From NCBI GenBank assembly GCA_034440615.1, contig JAOTOM010005181.1, positions 1,654,001-1,718,000 of the forward strand: a DNA stretch of 64,000 nt. Reading direction: 5' to 3'. The notes beneath the pieces are model-generated. The model was not told the origin of the DNA, made no database searches, and saw nothing but the letters and a program-made list of their open reading frames with translations. This document shows positions 34,479-44,900 of this stretch, one piece after another. The stretch's first letter is position 1. Each line of letters starts with the position of its first letter. The position numbers and the translations under genes were made by a program. Source of the DNA: Ashinkailepas kermadecensis (taxonomy: Eukaryota > Arthropoda > Thecostraca > Neolepadidae).

Positions 34479-35815
34479 AGTGTTTTCGTTCCGAGGGGAG
34501 TCCATTGGAGTACACTGAAGAGGCGCATCTTTCTCTCAGAGGTGCGCGCTGTTGAGGAGAGCGCCCGGCAGTGGGTGCAGTGTGGGAGGGTGCAATTGTG
34601 GAGGTGGAAATGTCAGTGGTGGAGGTGGTGTTGCGTAAGTGTTGTGCTGCTGTCTGTGGCACGCTGTGAGCTGCCATACACCGACACACCTCCCTCTCGT
34701 ATGCCCACTTGGGGGTCGGTGGCGGGGCGCAGCCCATCACGGGTTGTACATCTCCTTTCGGAGGATGTGCAGTCGGATGTCGTGTGGTGACCGGCACACT
34801 GGTTGCATCGTGGTGTTGGCGACGCGCATGCGCGTTCGCCATGACCACAACGAAGACAGCGGCGGCACCGCAGTGGTAGAGGCACGTAGAGGCGTACCTC
34901 GTGTGCCTTGTGTATGTGCACGTGTGATGGCAGCTGCAGTGTGCTGAATGACTACTAGTATGCTGTGTGTGGAACGTGCCTCCCGTTTAATGTGACCTAT
35001 CGTGTCTGTGGCATCTAGGAGGGCTGTGGCGTCAAGCAGTGTGGCGATGCTGTCGAGTGGTAAGTTATCCGACTCTGGGGCACAAATGTAGTCCTGGCTG
35101 GTGTTCAGTAAACGATGTAGCGTGAAGGAGCAGCGCCGGTTGTTGAATGTGTGTGTCAAGAAGTGTTTGTGTGTCTGTTGATCGTGAAGTGTGGTGATTG
35201 GAGAATGTGGCGGAGTGTCTGCGCAATAGTGAGACGACTTTCGCGTGATGGTGTGGCCTGCCTCAGTGTAGATACCTACAAGGTAGGAGCCTTTTGTGGT
35301 GCGGGCGATGGGCGCTGCTGTGGATGACATGGTCTGTATGGGTCGGTCCCGCCCGCCGCAAGTGTCCCTCCTGACTGAAAAAATACCCGGATTCGTTGCA
35401 TTAGCGGAACGAGCTTTCGCCCTCTGGTCCCTGCCCCGGCCGCAATGGCCCAGGGCAGTGGGCTCGTCACCGTTAGGTTTCCTCCGGGGGTAAAGGTTAG
35501 TTGGGAGACAGAGAGAAGTTTGGGATTTAGTATGGAAATTTTTCCTTCTAGAGTCGCGGTAGTGCCCGTCTAGGGTGCCTGGAGCTCTTGCTGTCTTCGA
35601 GTCTTCGCTGCTTCTGCCGCTATAGGTTTGTCCTCTCTCACGAACCTTGAACCTTCTTGGATCTCTCCGTACTTCCCGACTCCTTCGTCGATGTGTGTTT
35701 TTGTCAGAAATCCAGTGTTTTGTTTGAAAAAATAGGAAGGGATTAGATAAATGTGCCTGGCACGTACATACAATGGTTGGTAGCCATCCCGTAATCTGTT
35801 TATAATCTTCCACAT
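34479..35815 (-). mobile_element. LINE ORF1 (gag-like, CCHC zinc knuckles), degenerate
   Basis: On the minus strand, a frame beginning near 35331 (MSSTAAPIARTTKGSYLVGI) runs to about 34900, then a frameshift leads into LRCRRCLRCGHGERAC, PRCNQCAGHHTTSDC and a third Cys cluster (34860 down to 34740). Multiple CCHC-type knuckles at the C-terminal part of ORF1 are usual in I- and Jockey-group LINEs. The region up to 35815 may be the 5' untranslated region. No reverse transcriptase follows, and the MITE at 34045 lies next to the break. Nonfunctional. Confidence 0.65.
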
Positions 35816-35819
35816 ATGC

Positions 35820-36366
35820 ATCTTAAATACATGTTATTATGTCGTGAGTCGAGTGAAAATAGAAAACGTCAGAAGGCAGTCTTGGGACTCGCATGACATC
35901 ATTACATCTTCAAGTATGCGTTTGGTGTTCTGTTGAGGTTGAATAATGTGGTATAATTCTGATAATTATCTGTTGTTAATTATCATTTATAGAAACATCG
36001 CGGTTTTCATAGACAAGTTGGTATAATCTACATCAACCATATTAACCACCTGAAAAATCCAATAGAAAGGAAAAAATGTGGCATTAGGTTCAGCCAGGCT
36101 TCGGGCAGGAACATCCCTACATCCAGAATGTGAGCCCGACCCTACTCATATCACCACCCGACACTAAGCCCGTAGGACCAGTCCGAACCCATTGGAACTG
36201 TGTCGCCGGGTAACGTTGCCGACTGAGGCGCGGCGTGGCGGTGCGTCCATCGACACGGCTGACCTCCTGACCTCTGAGGGATCAACTAATGAGTATAAAT
36301 GGTCGACTGTGCGGGCGGCCGCGTAGTTGGTTCCGTCAGGCCGGCCTGCCATTGCTGTGGCTGATT
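35820..36366. other. No gene seen
   Basis: AT-rich then GC-rich sequence leading into a minisatellite. Nothing recognised. Confidence 0.35.
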
Positions 36367-37139
36367 GGACGTGCGTCACCGTCACACTAGCAAACGGTGC
36401 CAGTGCAGACGGCCCGCGTCACCGTCACACTGGCAAACGGTCGTCGTGGCCGACTGGACGTGCAGCCGGCCCGCGTCACCGTCACACTGGCAAACGGTCG
36501 TCGTGGCTGACTGGACGTGCAGACGGCCCGCGTCACCGTCACACTGGCAAACGGTCGTCGTGGCTGACTGGACGTGCAGACGGCCCGCGTCACCGTCACA
36601 CTGGCAAACGGTCGTCGTGGCTGACTGGACGTGCAGCCGGCCCGCGTCACAGTCACACTGGCAAACGGTCGTCGTGGCTGACTGGACGTGCAGCCGGCCC
36701 GCGTCACCGTCACACTGGCAAACGGTCGTCGTGGCTGACTGGACGTGCAGCCGGCCCGCGTCACAGTCACACTGGCAAACGGTCGTCGTGGCTGACTGGA
36801 CGTGCAGCCGGCCCGCGTCACAGTCACACTGGCAAACGGTCGTCGTGGCTGACTGGACGTACAGACGGTCGTCGTGGCTGACTGGACGTGCAGACGGCCC
36901 GCGTCACCGTCACACTGGCAAACGGTCGTCGTGGCCGACTGGACGTGCAGCCGGCCCGCGTCACCGTCACACTGGCAAACGGTCGTCGTGGCTGACTGGA
37001 CGTGCAGACGGCCCGCGTCACCGTCACACTGGCAAACGGTCGTCGTGGCTGACTGGACGTACGGACGGTCGTCGTGGCTGACTGGACGTGCAGACGGCCC
37101 GCGTCACAGTCACACTGGCAAACGGTCGTCGTGGCTGAT
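36367..37139. repeat. 57-bp minisatellite, about 13 units
   Basis: Unit begins CTGGACGTGCAGACGGCCCG, continues through CGTCACCGTCACACTGGCAA and ends CGTCGTGGCTGA. Variants alternate AGAC/AGCC and CACCGTC/CACAGTC. Two shortened units near 36859 and 37058 (TACAGACGG, TACGGACGG) form a higher-order pattern. 57 is divisible by 3, so open frames are array artefacts unless shown otherwise. Confidence 0.95.
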
Positions 37140-37280
37140 CGACGCAACTGTTAACTCACAGTTCTGCCGAGTGTGTGCGTGTCTGTGGTTGCTGACACGT
37201 CAGTTGGTGCTGCACGCGTCTGGTACGGAAACATCGGAATAATCTGAACACGCTGTTTGTCCATGGACGCCTTAAGGCGC

Positions 37281-37812
37281 AGCCGAGCAACGGGTATCGT
37301 CACCGCCTCTGCGGGGACACTGTCCAGCAGACAGGCAGGTGCTCAGTGTAAGAAGCCAGGATGTGTCAGCCGAGCAGCGGGTATCGTCACCGCCTCTGCG
37401 GGGACACTGTCCAGCAGACAGGCAGGTGCTCAGTGTAAGAGGCCAGGATGTGTCAGCCGAGCAGCGGGTATCGTCACCGCCTCTGCGGGCACACTGTCCA
37501 ACAGACAGGCAGGTGCTCAGTGTAAGAGGCCAGGATGTGTCAGCCGAGCAGCGGGTATCGTCACCGCCTCTGCGGGGACACTGTCCAGCAGACAGGCAGG
37601 CGCTCAGTGTAAGAAGCCAGGATGTGTCAGCCGAGCAGCGGGTATCGTCACCGCCTCTGCGGGCACACTGTCCAGCAGACAGGCAGGCGCTCAGTGTAAG
37701 AAGCCAGGATGTGTCAGCCGAGCAGCGGGTATCGTCACCGCCTCTGCGGGCACACTGTCCAGCAGACAGGCAGGCGCTCAGTGTAAGAAGCCAGGATGTG
37801 TCAGCCGAATCT
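37281..37812. repeat. 87-bp minisatellite, 6 units
   Basis: Units recur every 87 bp from GTATCGTCACCGCC at 37293, 37380, 37467, 37554, 37641 and 37728. Few substitutions separate them. A Met-start open frame of 193 codons crosses the array on the plus strand (37257-37838), with a 29-residue repeat; no domain is recognised and I do not call it a gene. Confidence 0.95.
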
Positions 37813-37904
37813 GCAACTGTCGGGCTGGCATACGATGATGGGATGGATGTCTTTCAATTAATTAATCTCAAGATCCGTCCGCCCCCTAATAAATCGCAGG
37901 CAAC

Positions 37905-38325
37905 CACTTGGTTAGTTATTTGGAATCTAGGGCGCGTCAACACCTATGGTCATATTGCGCCCATAACTCAGATACTCATCGAAATGCGGTTGGAGGAAGT
38001 ACCAACCGTCTCGCGATCGGCACCGGCTACGTGGTGCTATTGTGCTGCATATTTATATGCAATGCGTATCAGTGAGGAGCGTATATTGCCGAGAACGATT
38101 AGTCAGAAAGGAAGTCCATCAGTCGTCTCTATTGAATACTGCTAGAAGTGTCGGACAGAATATCACTACGTGAAAATACGTATGCAAATCGAAAGCAACG
38201 TCTACACTCGTCAACATAAAGCGGACACGAGATCAAAGCATGGCGAACTGTCAGTGGTGCAAGACATCTTGAGCACCGACGTGTGTCGCAGGCAGCAACT
38301 TGTGGGTTCGAGGACCGCACATTAT
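37905..38325 (-). mobile_element. LINE 3'-end fragment
   Basis: The minus strand encodes RRCSRCLAPLTVRHALISCP near 38290-38230, the C-terminal Cys/His segment that follows RNase H in the element at 28767. The 3' tail GGGCGCAATATGACCATAGG and GTTGACGCGCCCTAGATTCC ends near 37905. Frame is broken. Confidence 0.65.
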
Positions 38326-38790
38326 TCCCCGCAAGAAGTCGTCACAGTAGGCATGCTATACACAAAAGGGATAAGACAAATTCGTATGGCATGTACACAT
38401 ACCGGTTGGTGTGTTCATCCCGTAATCATGTTGAAATTGGAAAGTTGCTGGTTCGCAGTTCAGCGAGCCATATAGAACAAGGAGACGGACAAACATACAT
38501 GTATGCATATACTCGACAATGACATATAAATACAATGTGTAGGACGCTTATCCAGGAGTCCCGCAGATCAGCAATGGACATAGAGCAATGTGTTGATGAG
38601 CAGTGCATTCATTCGGCAATACAATAGTCAACAGCCCGGTGGGCATTTTCCGCTGAACGCCATCAGGATTACGCTAAACTCCAAACCGATTGTGGGTGGA
38701 CGTATGTTGCGCCACTCACTGCCGTGGATCCGCCAGTGGTCTACGTCACTAGGGCGGTGGCGGCGTGTTCCTGCTGACACGTGGACACCG

Positions 38791-38979
38791 TCAGCACGGC
38801 TCGGTGAGCAGCGTTATCTGGCACCAGCGGTAGGCGGTGGCGTCCGTGTTCCTGAAGAGCAGGCGGCCGCCGCTGCCAGTGTCCAGCAGACGCAGCAGGC
38901 CGTCCACCACGACAAGTCCAACGCCGATGCCGACCGCCTCCGTCAGGCAGAAGGCGCCTGACGTCACCCGGCCGATATC
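38791..38979 (-). CDS. POP1: POP1 exon 9 (C-terminus)
   Basis: Acceptor CTCTGCCCCAG precedes a phase-0 start. It reads [19 protein letters not shown] and later [15 protein letters not shown], then stops at 38791-38793. The VTSG-F------G-G pattern is the conserved last segment of POP1. Length 189 bp, 62 residues plus stop. Confidence 0.85.
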   Translation of the reverse strand, partial: DIGRVTSGAFCLTEAVGIGVGLVVVDGLLRLLDTGSGGRLLFRNTDATAYRWCQITLLTEPC

Positions 38980-41900
38980 CTGGGGCAGAGCGGGACTACG
39001 TCGGTGGTGTGCCGCCAATGGTGGCACGCCACGGCGCGGCGCGGTTGGGCGGGTCGGTACCGGACATTGCACGGAAGGGGTCCGGCTGCTCTAACGACAT
39101 TGCACGGAAGGGGTCCGACTGCTGTAACAACATTGTACGGAAGGGGCCCCGACTGCTCTTACGACATTGTACGGAAGGGGTCCCACTGCTCTAACAACAT
39201 TGCACGGAAGGGGTCCGAATGCCCTAACGACATTGTACGGAAGGGGTCCGAATGCCCTGACGACATTGTACGGAAGGGGTCCGACTGCTCTTACGACATT
39301 GTACGGAAGGGGTCCCACTGCTCTTACGACATTGTACGGAAGGGGTCCCACTGCTCTAACGACATTGTACGGAAGGGGTCCCACTGCTCTAACGACATTA
39401 TACGGAAGGGGTCCGACTGCTCTTACGACATTGTACGGAAGGGGTCCGACTGCTCTTAAGACATTGCACGGAAAGGATTTGAATGCTCTAGTGACATTGC
39501 ACGGAAGGGATTCTAATGCTCTAAAGACATTGCACGGAAGGGATCAGACTGCTCTAAAGACACTGCACGGGATGGATCCTAATACCCTGAAGACATTGCA
39601 CTGAAAGGATCGGAATGCTCCAAAGACCAGATGGATACCATTAAAAGTATGGGCACACGCTCACCACGAATGTTTTTTTTTCTCTTGGGAACATATGCAT
39701 TGCTGTGCAAGGTGACGTGAAGACTGCACATATTCTCATCCGCAACAATTTCACATCACAAAATGGGATTCCTAGTTTTGATTGCTTGCTACTTGACATG
39801 TACATGGAGCTTGACAAGCAGTAATCTACAAGAATCTGCAAGCTGTGCCAATCCAGAAACAAAATTGTTGCACATTTCCATTACGTGCCAGAATGTGGCA
39901 CTCTACCTTTCTCAAGCATTCATCATTGGTGGCACTTATTTCATCTCGGATAGCTAAACGTTAAAACTGTTCACACGAATGGGACGGGTGGAAAATTCAA
40001 AGGAACGTCACCACGGATCTGAAACCATTGAAAAGGTTCGGTTTTCTTAAGCAATCGCAGCAAATATTGACCAGAAATAAAATCCTTGGAACTACAAAAA
40101 AAAAATATTGAATGACAGCCGGTTGATAATGCAACCCTCAGATTTTGTTTAAAGTCTGTCTATGGGGCTATCTTACTAACTGAACACGATTATGCGGGTT
40201 TATGCTTCGGACCAGCAGTTTGTCCTGTACGGTGACGTAACCTCTCCAACCATCGATTTTCTAATTATATGCTCGATTTCACCTCAGTATCACTGATAAA
40301 TAAAGTGGAGCAGTGCACAAAAATCGCAAATACGGACGGGCGCGTGCGTGCGGCTCGGCGGCGGTCTGGCGGAGTCCGGATAACGTCGGAGAGTCGGTCT
40401 GTCGCCACTTCCATGCGCGGGTGTAGCCATTGTTTTACAATTGGGGGAGGGGGATAAACCAGGGACGAGGAGAGTCTGGGCAGGATAAGAGGTAAGCCCC
40501 CTACCACACCAACAAAAATCACGCCCACTTTTCGGCACGGTACATTTCAGCCACTTCATTTTCAAGGTCTGGTTTTCACATTTACTGTTGTTAAATCTGA
40601 AATTTTGGGGGAAAATGTTCCGCCTAAATAGGCAAGCTTCACTGCTTATCACTGCCTAAGTAAACTAAGTTCATGCAGAATGTGCTGGGCCCGATTTCAC
40701 AATCACCATGGAGCAATGCTGTAATTACATTAAACGTTACCACCTGTGACATGAAAACATAAAATATTGGACGATGGGTCGCGTTGTAGGAAATATGGTT
40801 AGTTATTTATTTGTGTTTTAGGGCGCCTCGACCCAAAAAATGTGATCATTTAGCGCTGATAACGTTCATTTAGCATGCCAAAATCTTATAGTGTTACTGA
40901 GATCTGAATAGTATATCTGGAGAGTATATGGAATGAAATCATATCGCTTTTAGGTACCTGAATATGTTACCGAAATGAATGATGTCCGAGTCATCTGCTA
41001 GAATGTCGCGATATGTTAAACGTCCGATCCTATTTCCGAAGAACAACCTTCGCAACCTTGGCAAGTGTTGGCACGAGTCAAGCACATGTCGCACCGCGTG
41101 GGTTTCCAGACAGCGGGGGCACTCGGGTCTGTCTTTCCCGCAGAGGAGGTATTGGTGAGTAGTGTGTGTGTGACCGGTTCGCAGTCTGCAGAGTCACCTC
41201 GTCACTCCTGGATCTGAGATGGCATGATGACCAGTTTCCAAGATGTGGCTTTATTGAATGCAGCTTATTGTTGGACTGTGCGTTCCAACTCCTAAGCCAC
41301 TTAGCATTCATGTAAGATAAGATTCCAGAGGTGTGGTCCCTGGCTGGAAGTGAGAGAATACGTGTTGGGGATCTCTGGGCTGTCCATTTAGCTGCGGAAT
41401 CGGCTCGCTCATTTTAGCCCCCCACTAAAAGCATCGACAAATACGTCGCCGTCCTTGGATTCCAACAAGAAGTACCCCGGCTGGTATGCCGCCACACTGC
41501 TGATTCACCTCACCTGGTCAGTAAGTGGCTGCGGGAAGACATCTATGGCAGACTGTACGCGAGTCGGAAATGGCGGGGACAACATTTTTTAATGACGACC
41601 GGAGGCATCTTGGACGAAATATTGTGATGAAATTTGGGCAAAAAAGAACTAAGAAAAACGTCCAAGTGACTACCAACGTTGTAGGAGTAGAAACGCGACT
41701 TGAAAACGAAACGGCGGGTCCGGTCGCCCAGATGAACTTAATGTTCGTACATGAACAACACTTCACTCGTGACATTTACACAACCAGTGTTCTTGCTCAG
41801 TGTGTCGAGGAAGGCCCTTCTGAGGAGTTATCAGTCCACAGCTGCCCGGGGTATCAATTCCTCGGCATCGTTAGATCAATACATCTAGAAAGGTTGAACA

Positions 41901-44900
41901 CAGGCCGAGTTTCTTTGATGCAGTCACTTGGTGATTGTTGGTGCATTATGAGAACGAGTGTTAATTTCCTCTGACGTAGGAAAAACCACATTGAATCAGC
42001 AACGAAACCGGTGCCCCATCGGGAATATGCACCCGCAACACTAGCCATTACTGTTGCTATTTTTGTCGACGGGACCTGAACAAATTCCTCAAGCCTAGCT
42101 GAGAGAGAATGTCTTATTGTAAATGCAACCCCCAGCGAAAAATATGTTAAGGGTGACAAAGATGAAGCTATTGATCATACTATAATAATAATCAATGACA
42201 ATGACTTAGAACATAATTGGTTAGAGCGACGGCCTGTATTGAACTCAGTCCCAGCAGGGCAGGGTTCAAGTCATTTCAACACTTGCATAGCCCCCGGTTG
42301 GGAGGGTAACCTGGGAACTGGCCTGATAGCCCCGGGTACGCGACAACGGAACAACGAATGTCAGTGCATTGGGGGCACGTTAAACTCTGGGGTCAGCATT
42401 CTTCCATTGAACTGGAATTCCCAGATTGGGTGGCGCCCAGGGTTTATGCAACAAATTCTGCTTAGCACAGGACCCTGGTGCCATGACAGCACCAAGGAAA
42501 TAACTTGATTATTTCTACTGCCTGGCTTTTCAAGCAGTGCTTCCGCCTCCACACATCATCGCCATCCTCACCGACCTCTCTGACCGGCTGGACGAGCTCC
42601 CCGGGCAGAAAGAGTCGCTCCATCTCAGTGCGTTGCTGTAGCCGCTCCGTGTCCAGCTGCTGACGCAGCTGCTGCGCCAGCTCCGGCTGGTGTCTGTGCC
42701 GGCAGCGCCGACGGCGCCGTTTTTCGCAGCGTTGTCGGCGCAGCCAGGCGGCGCGCCGCTCGACACGCAGCTGCTCGGCCTCGTCTCCAGCAGGCGGCTG
42801 GTGCGGCGCGTCTCCCGACGCCACGTCAGCAGAGGTCGGCAGGCACAGTAGCGCGCCGGGCTGCGGCACGCCGCCGCCGACGGCCCGCACGCGCACGGCC
42901 ACCACGTGCCAGGCGGGCGGCGGACAGGTGGGTCGGCCGCCGCCGCCGCGCACGGCTGCCGAGAGTGGGCGCAGGGCCGACTCGTCCCGGCACACAGTCA
43001 CGCAGTCGGCGGCGCCTGGTACGTGGCCAACAGCGCCACACACCAAGTGTCCCGTCAGTCGCCGCCACGGACACACGAACGGGTCAGGTACTCCCAGCTT
43101 AGCGTAGTTGGGCCGTTTGGCTGGCGGCCGCCTGGGGAGGTGACATCGATCACTGACGGCCGTGGGTAAGTCATAGACGGGTCACACAAGCCGGCATGTG
43201 ATACAAATACATATTATAAATATTTGCCATCGAAGGAAGATAATAGGACATAATCGGCAAACGTAAGTGCCATGCCAACCTATACAATGGTCATCTCCTT
43301 TCAGTGTACACTGCAAGCTTAACTTTGTGTACTGCCTAACAACATCACACAAACCTCAAATGGGAGGGAGCTTATGCTGACTGGACCTTATATGCAACTG
43401 TAAGATGGCGTTAATATTTGCTAACAGATGACGTAAATAAAACGCAAAATATTTCACCGGGATCAGAATATTTTGGCCATTGCATTTCCATCTCCACCAG
43501 AAGTTTCGAATTTGACACCCCGAGAATGACAGCAGTCGTGACCGGTCAATACAGCAGTGTCAACAGTGTCACAACCGGGCCGGTCAGACAAACAGCCGTA
43601 CCAGTAGTATCGAGTAGTCTAGTTAAGTTATTTGGTGGTGGTGGTGGATTGGAGTTTAGGGGCGCGTCGACTGCCAAGGTCATTTTGTGCCCATAACTAT
43701 GTTTACAGATAATCTATCGTGCTCTCACAGTGGTCAGTAATTTATTGTCCTTAGGATCGGCGATATATAACATCAAAGCGTGCTTGTTGAACGAAGGTAA
43801 AAATGCTCCCAGACGTCACGTCCTCAGGGTAGTTTCCTATTAGCGTATGCAAAGTAGTGTCGGCGTCCTGCTGTCCGAAAATCTGGCGTCGTAGTGGTTC
43901 CAAAGGTACACAACCTACTAAAACATGATACACGGTACGCGGGTGCGAACAGCGTGGGCACAAAGGTCGGTCATCACTCGTCAGTATTTGGGCTTAAGGG
44001 TACTTTGACCAGGTCATTTGCGTCATTTGCGCCCTGGTACCAAGTAGTCAATTCCTACAACTACAGTGATACCAAGTGAGCAAATATACTGGGGGATCGA
44101 TAATATTGCCAGTATGTTCAAATGCCCCGCACACAGCGACAGTAAGACTTTGGGGGGGCTTTAGGGCGCTTCGACCAGAATTGATCATTCGCGTCGAAAG
44201 TAAGACTAGTGCAGACAATAGGACACTGGTATTCGACTAGGCTGTAGACAGCATTACTACATTAATTATTTTTCTACCACCCAGTGAGTGAGTCTGTATA
44301 AATCAATCGAAGCAGAAATACTATCTAATACAACATAAATCACATCTACCAGCAGTGGCGGATCGCTGTCTGACCTGCGTACAAAGTACGCCCGGCGTGT
44401 TAGATTTTGCTCCACCAGAAGACGTGACTGGTTACTGTGGCATACAGCGTGGTTCGGTATCGCCGTGTGCACCTACTTGAAGTATTCGAGCCTGAGTCTG
44501 GCGCGTTCTTGGCTGTCCCATAGCTGTCCTGCCTCTGAGTCGGGATACTCAGCCGGGAAACGAAGCCGACCGGTTTCCAGAGCTGATGCACAAACACAAC
44601 TCAAGTAAAAAGGTTGTGAGCTCGAAGCTCACTAGTTGCTCCCACCTGAGCCCAGTCTAACTTTTCCTGGCAATCCAACACGTGACACAAGACTGTAACA
44701 TAAATTTCAAGGAACTGAGGAATATTGCTGCATACTGATACACAAACTCGGGTGATGTCCAGCACACTCAGGCGTTCTACCCACAATGTACACTATTAGC
44801 CAGGTCAGCCGGCCCAGTCTTTCCTGACTGGGATGGTCAAGCGTCACACACATGCAAACTCACTACCCTGACTACCGATCTTGCTCACAAGCACAGGCCC

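Larger units (their letters stand above)
38980..42575 (-). other. POP1 intron 8, transposon-filled
   Basis: About 3.6 kb holding the 33-bp minisatellite (39066-39640), a repeat at 40425-40800, a LINE fragment (40805-41440) and a SINE (42217-42490). The acceptor side is strong; the donor side at 42575 or nearby is weak. A small unseen exon cannot be excluded. Confidence 0.6.
43132..44476 (-). other. POP1 intron 7
   Basis: Contains a LINE fragment at 43652-43970 and a tail stub at 44155-44215. Donor GTAGGT after exon 7, acceptor CTCCCCAG before exon 8. Confidence 0.65.

Noticed and set aside
34613..34921. Host zinc-finger gene or retroviral nucleocapsid
   Set aside because: The knuckles follow a degenerate ORF1-like frame with shifts and resemble LINE ORF1; no protease, integrase or LTR is seen.
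36327..37242. Open frames of 180-240 codons
   Set aside because: Products of the 57-bp minisatellite on both strands.
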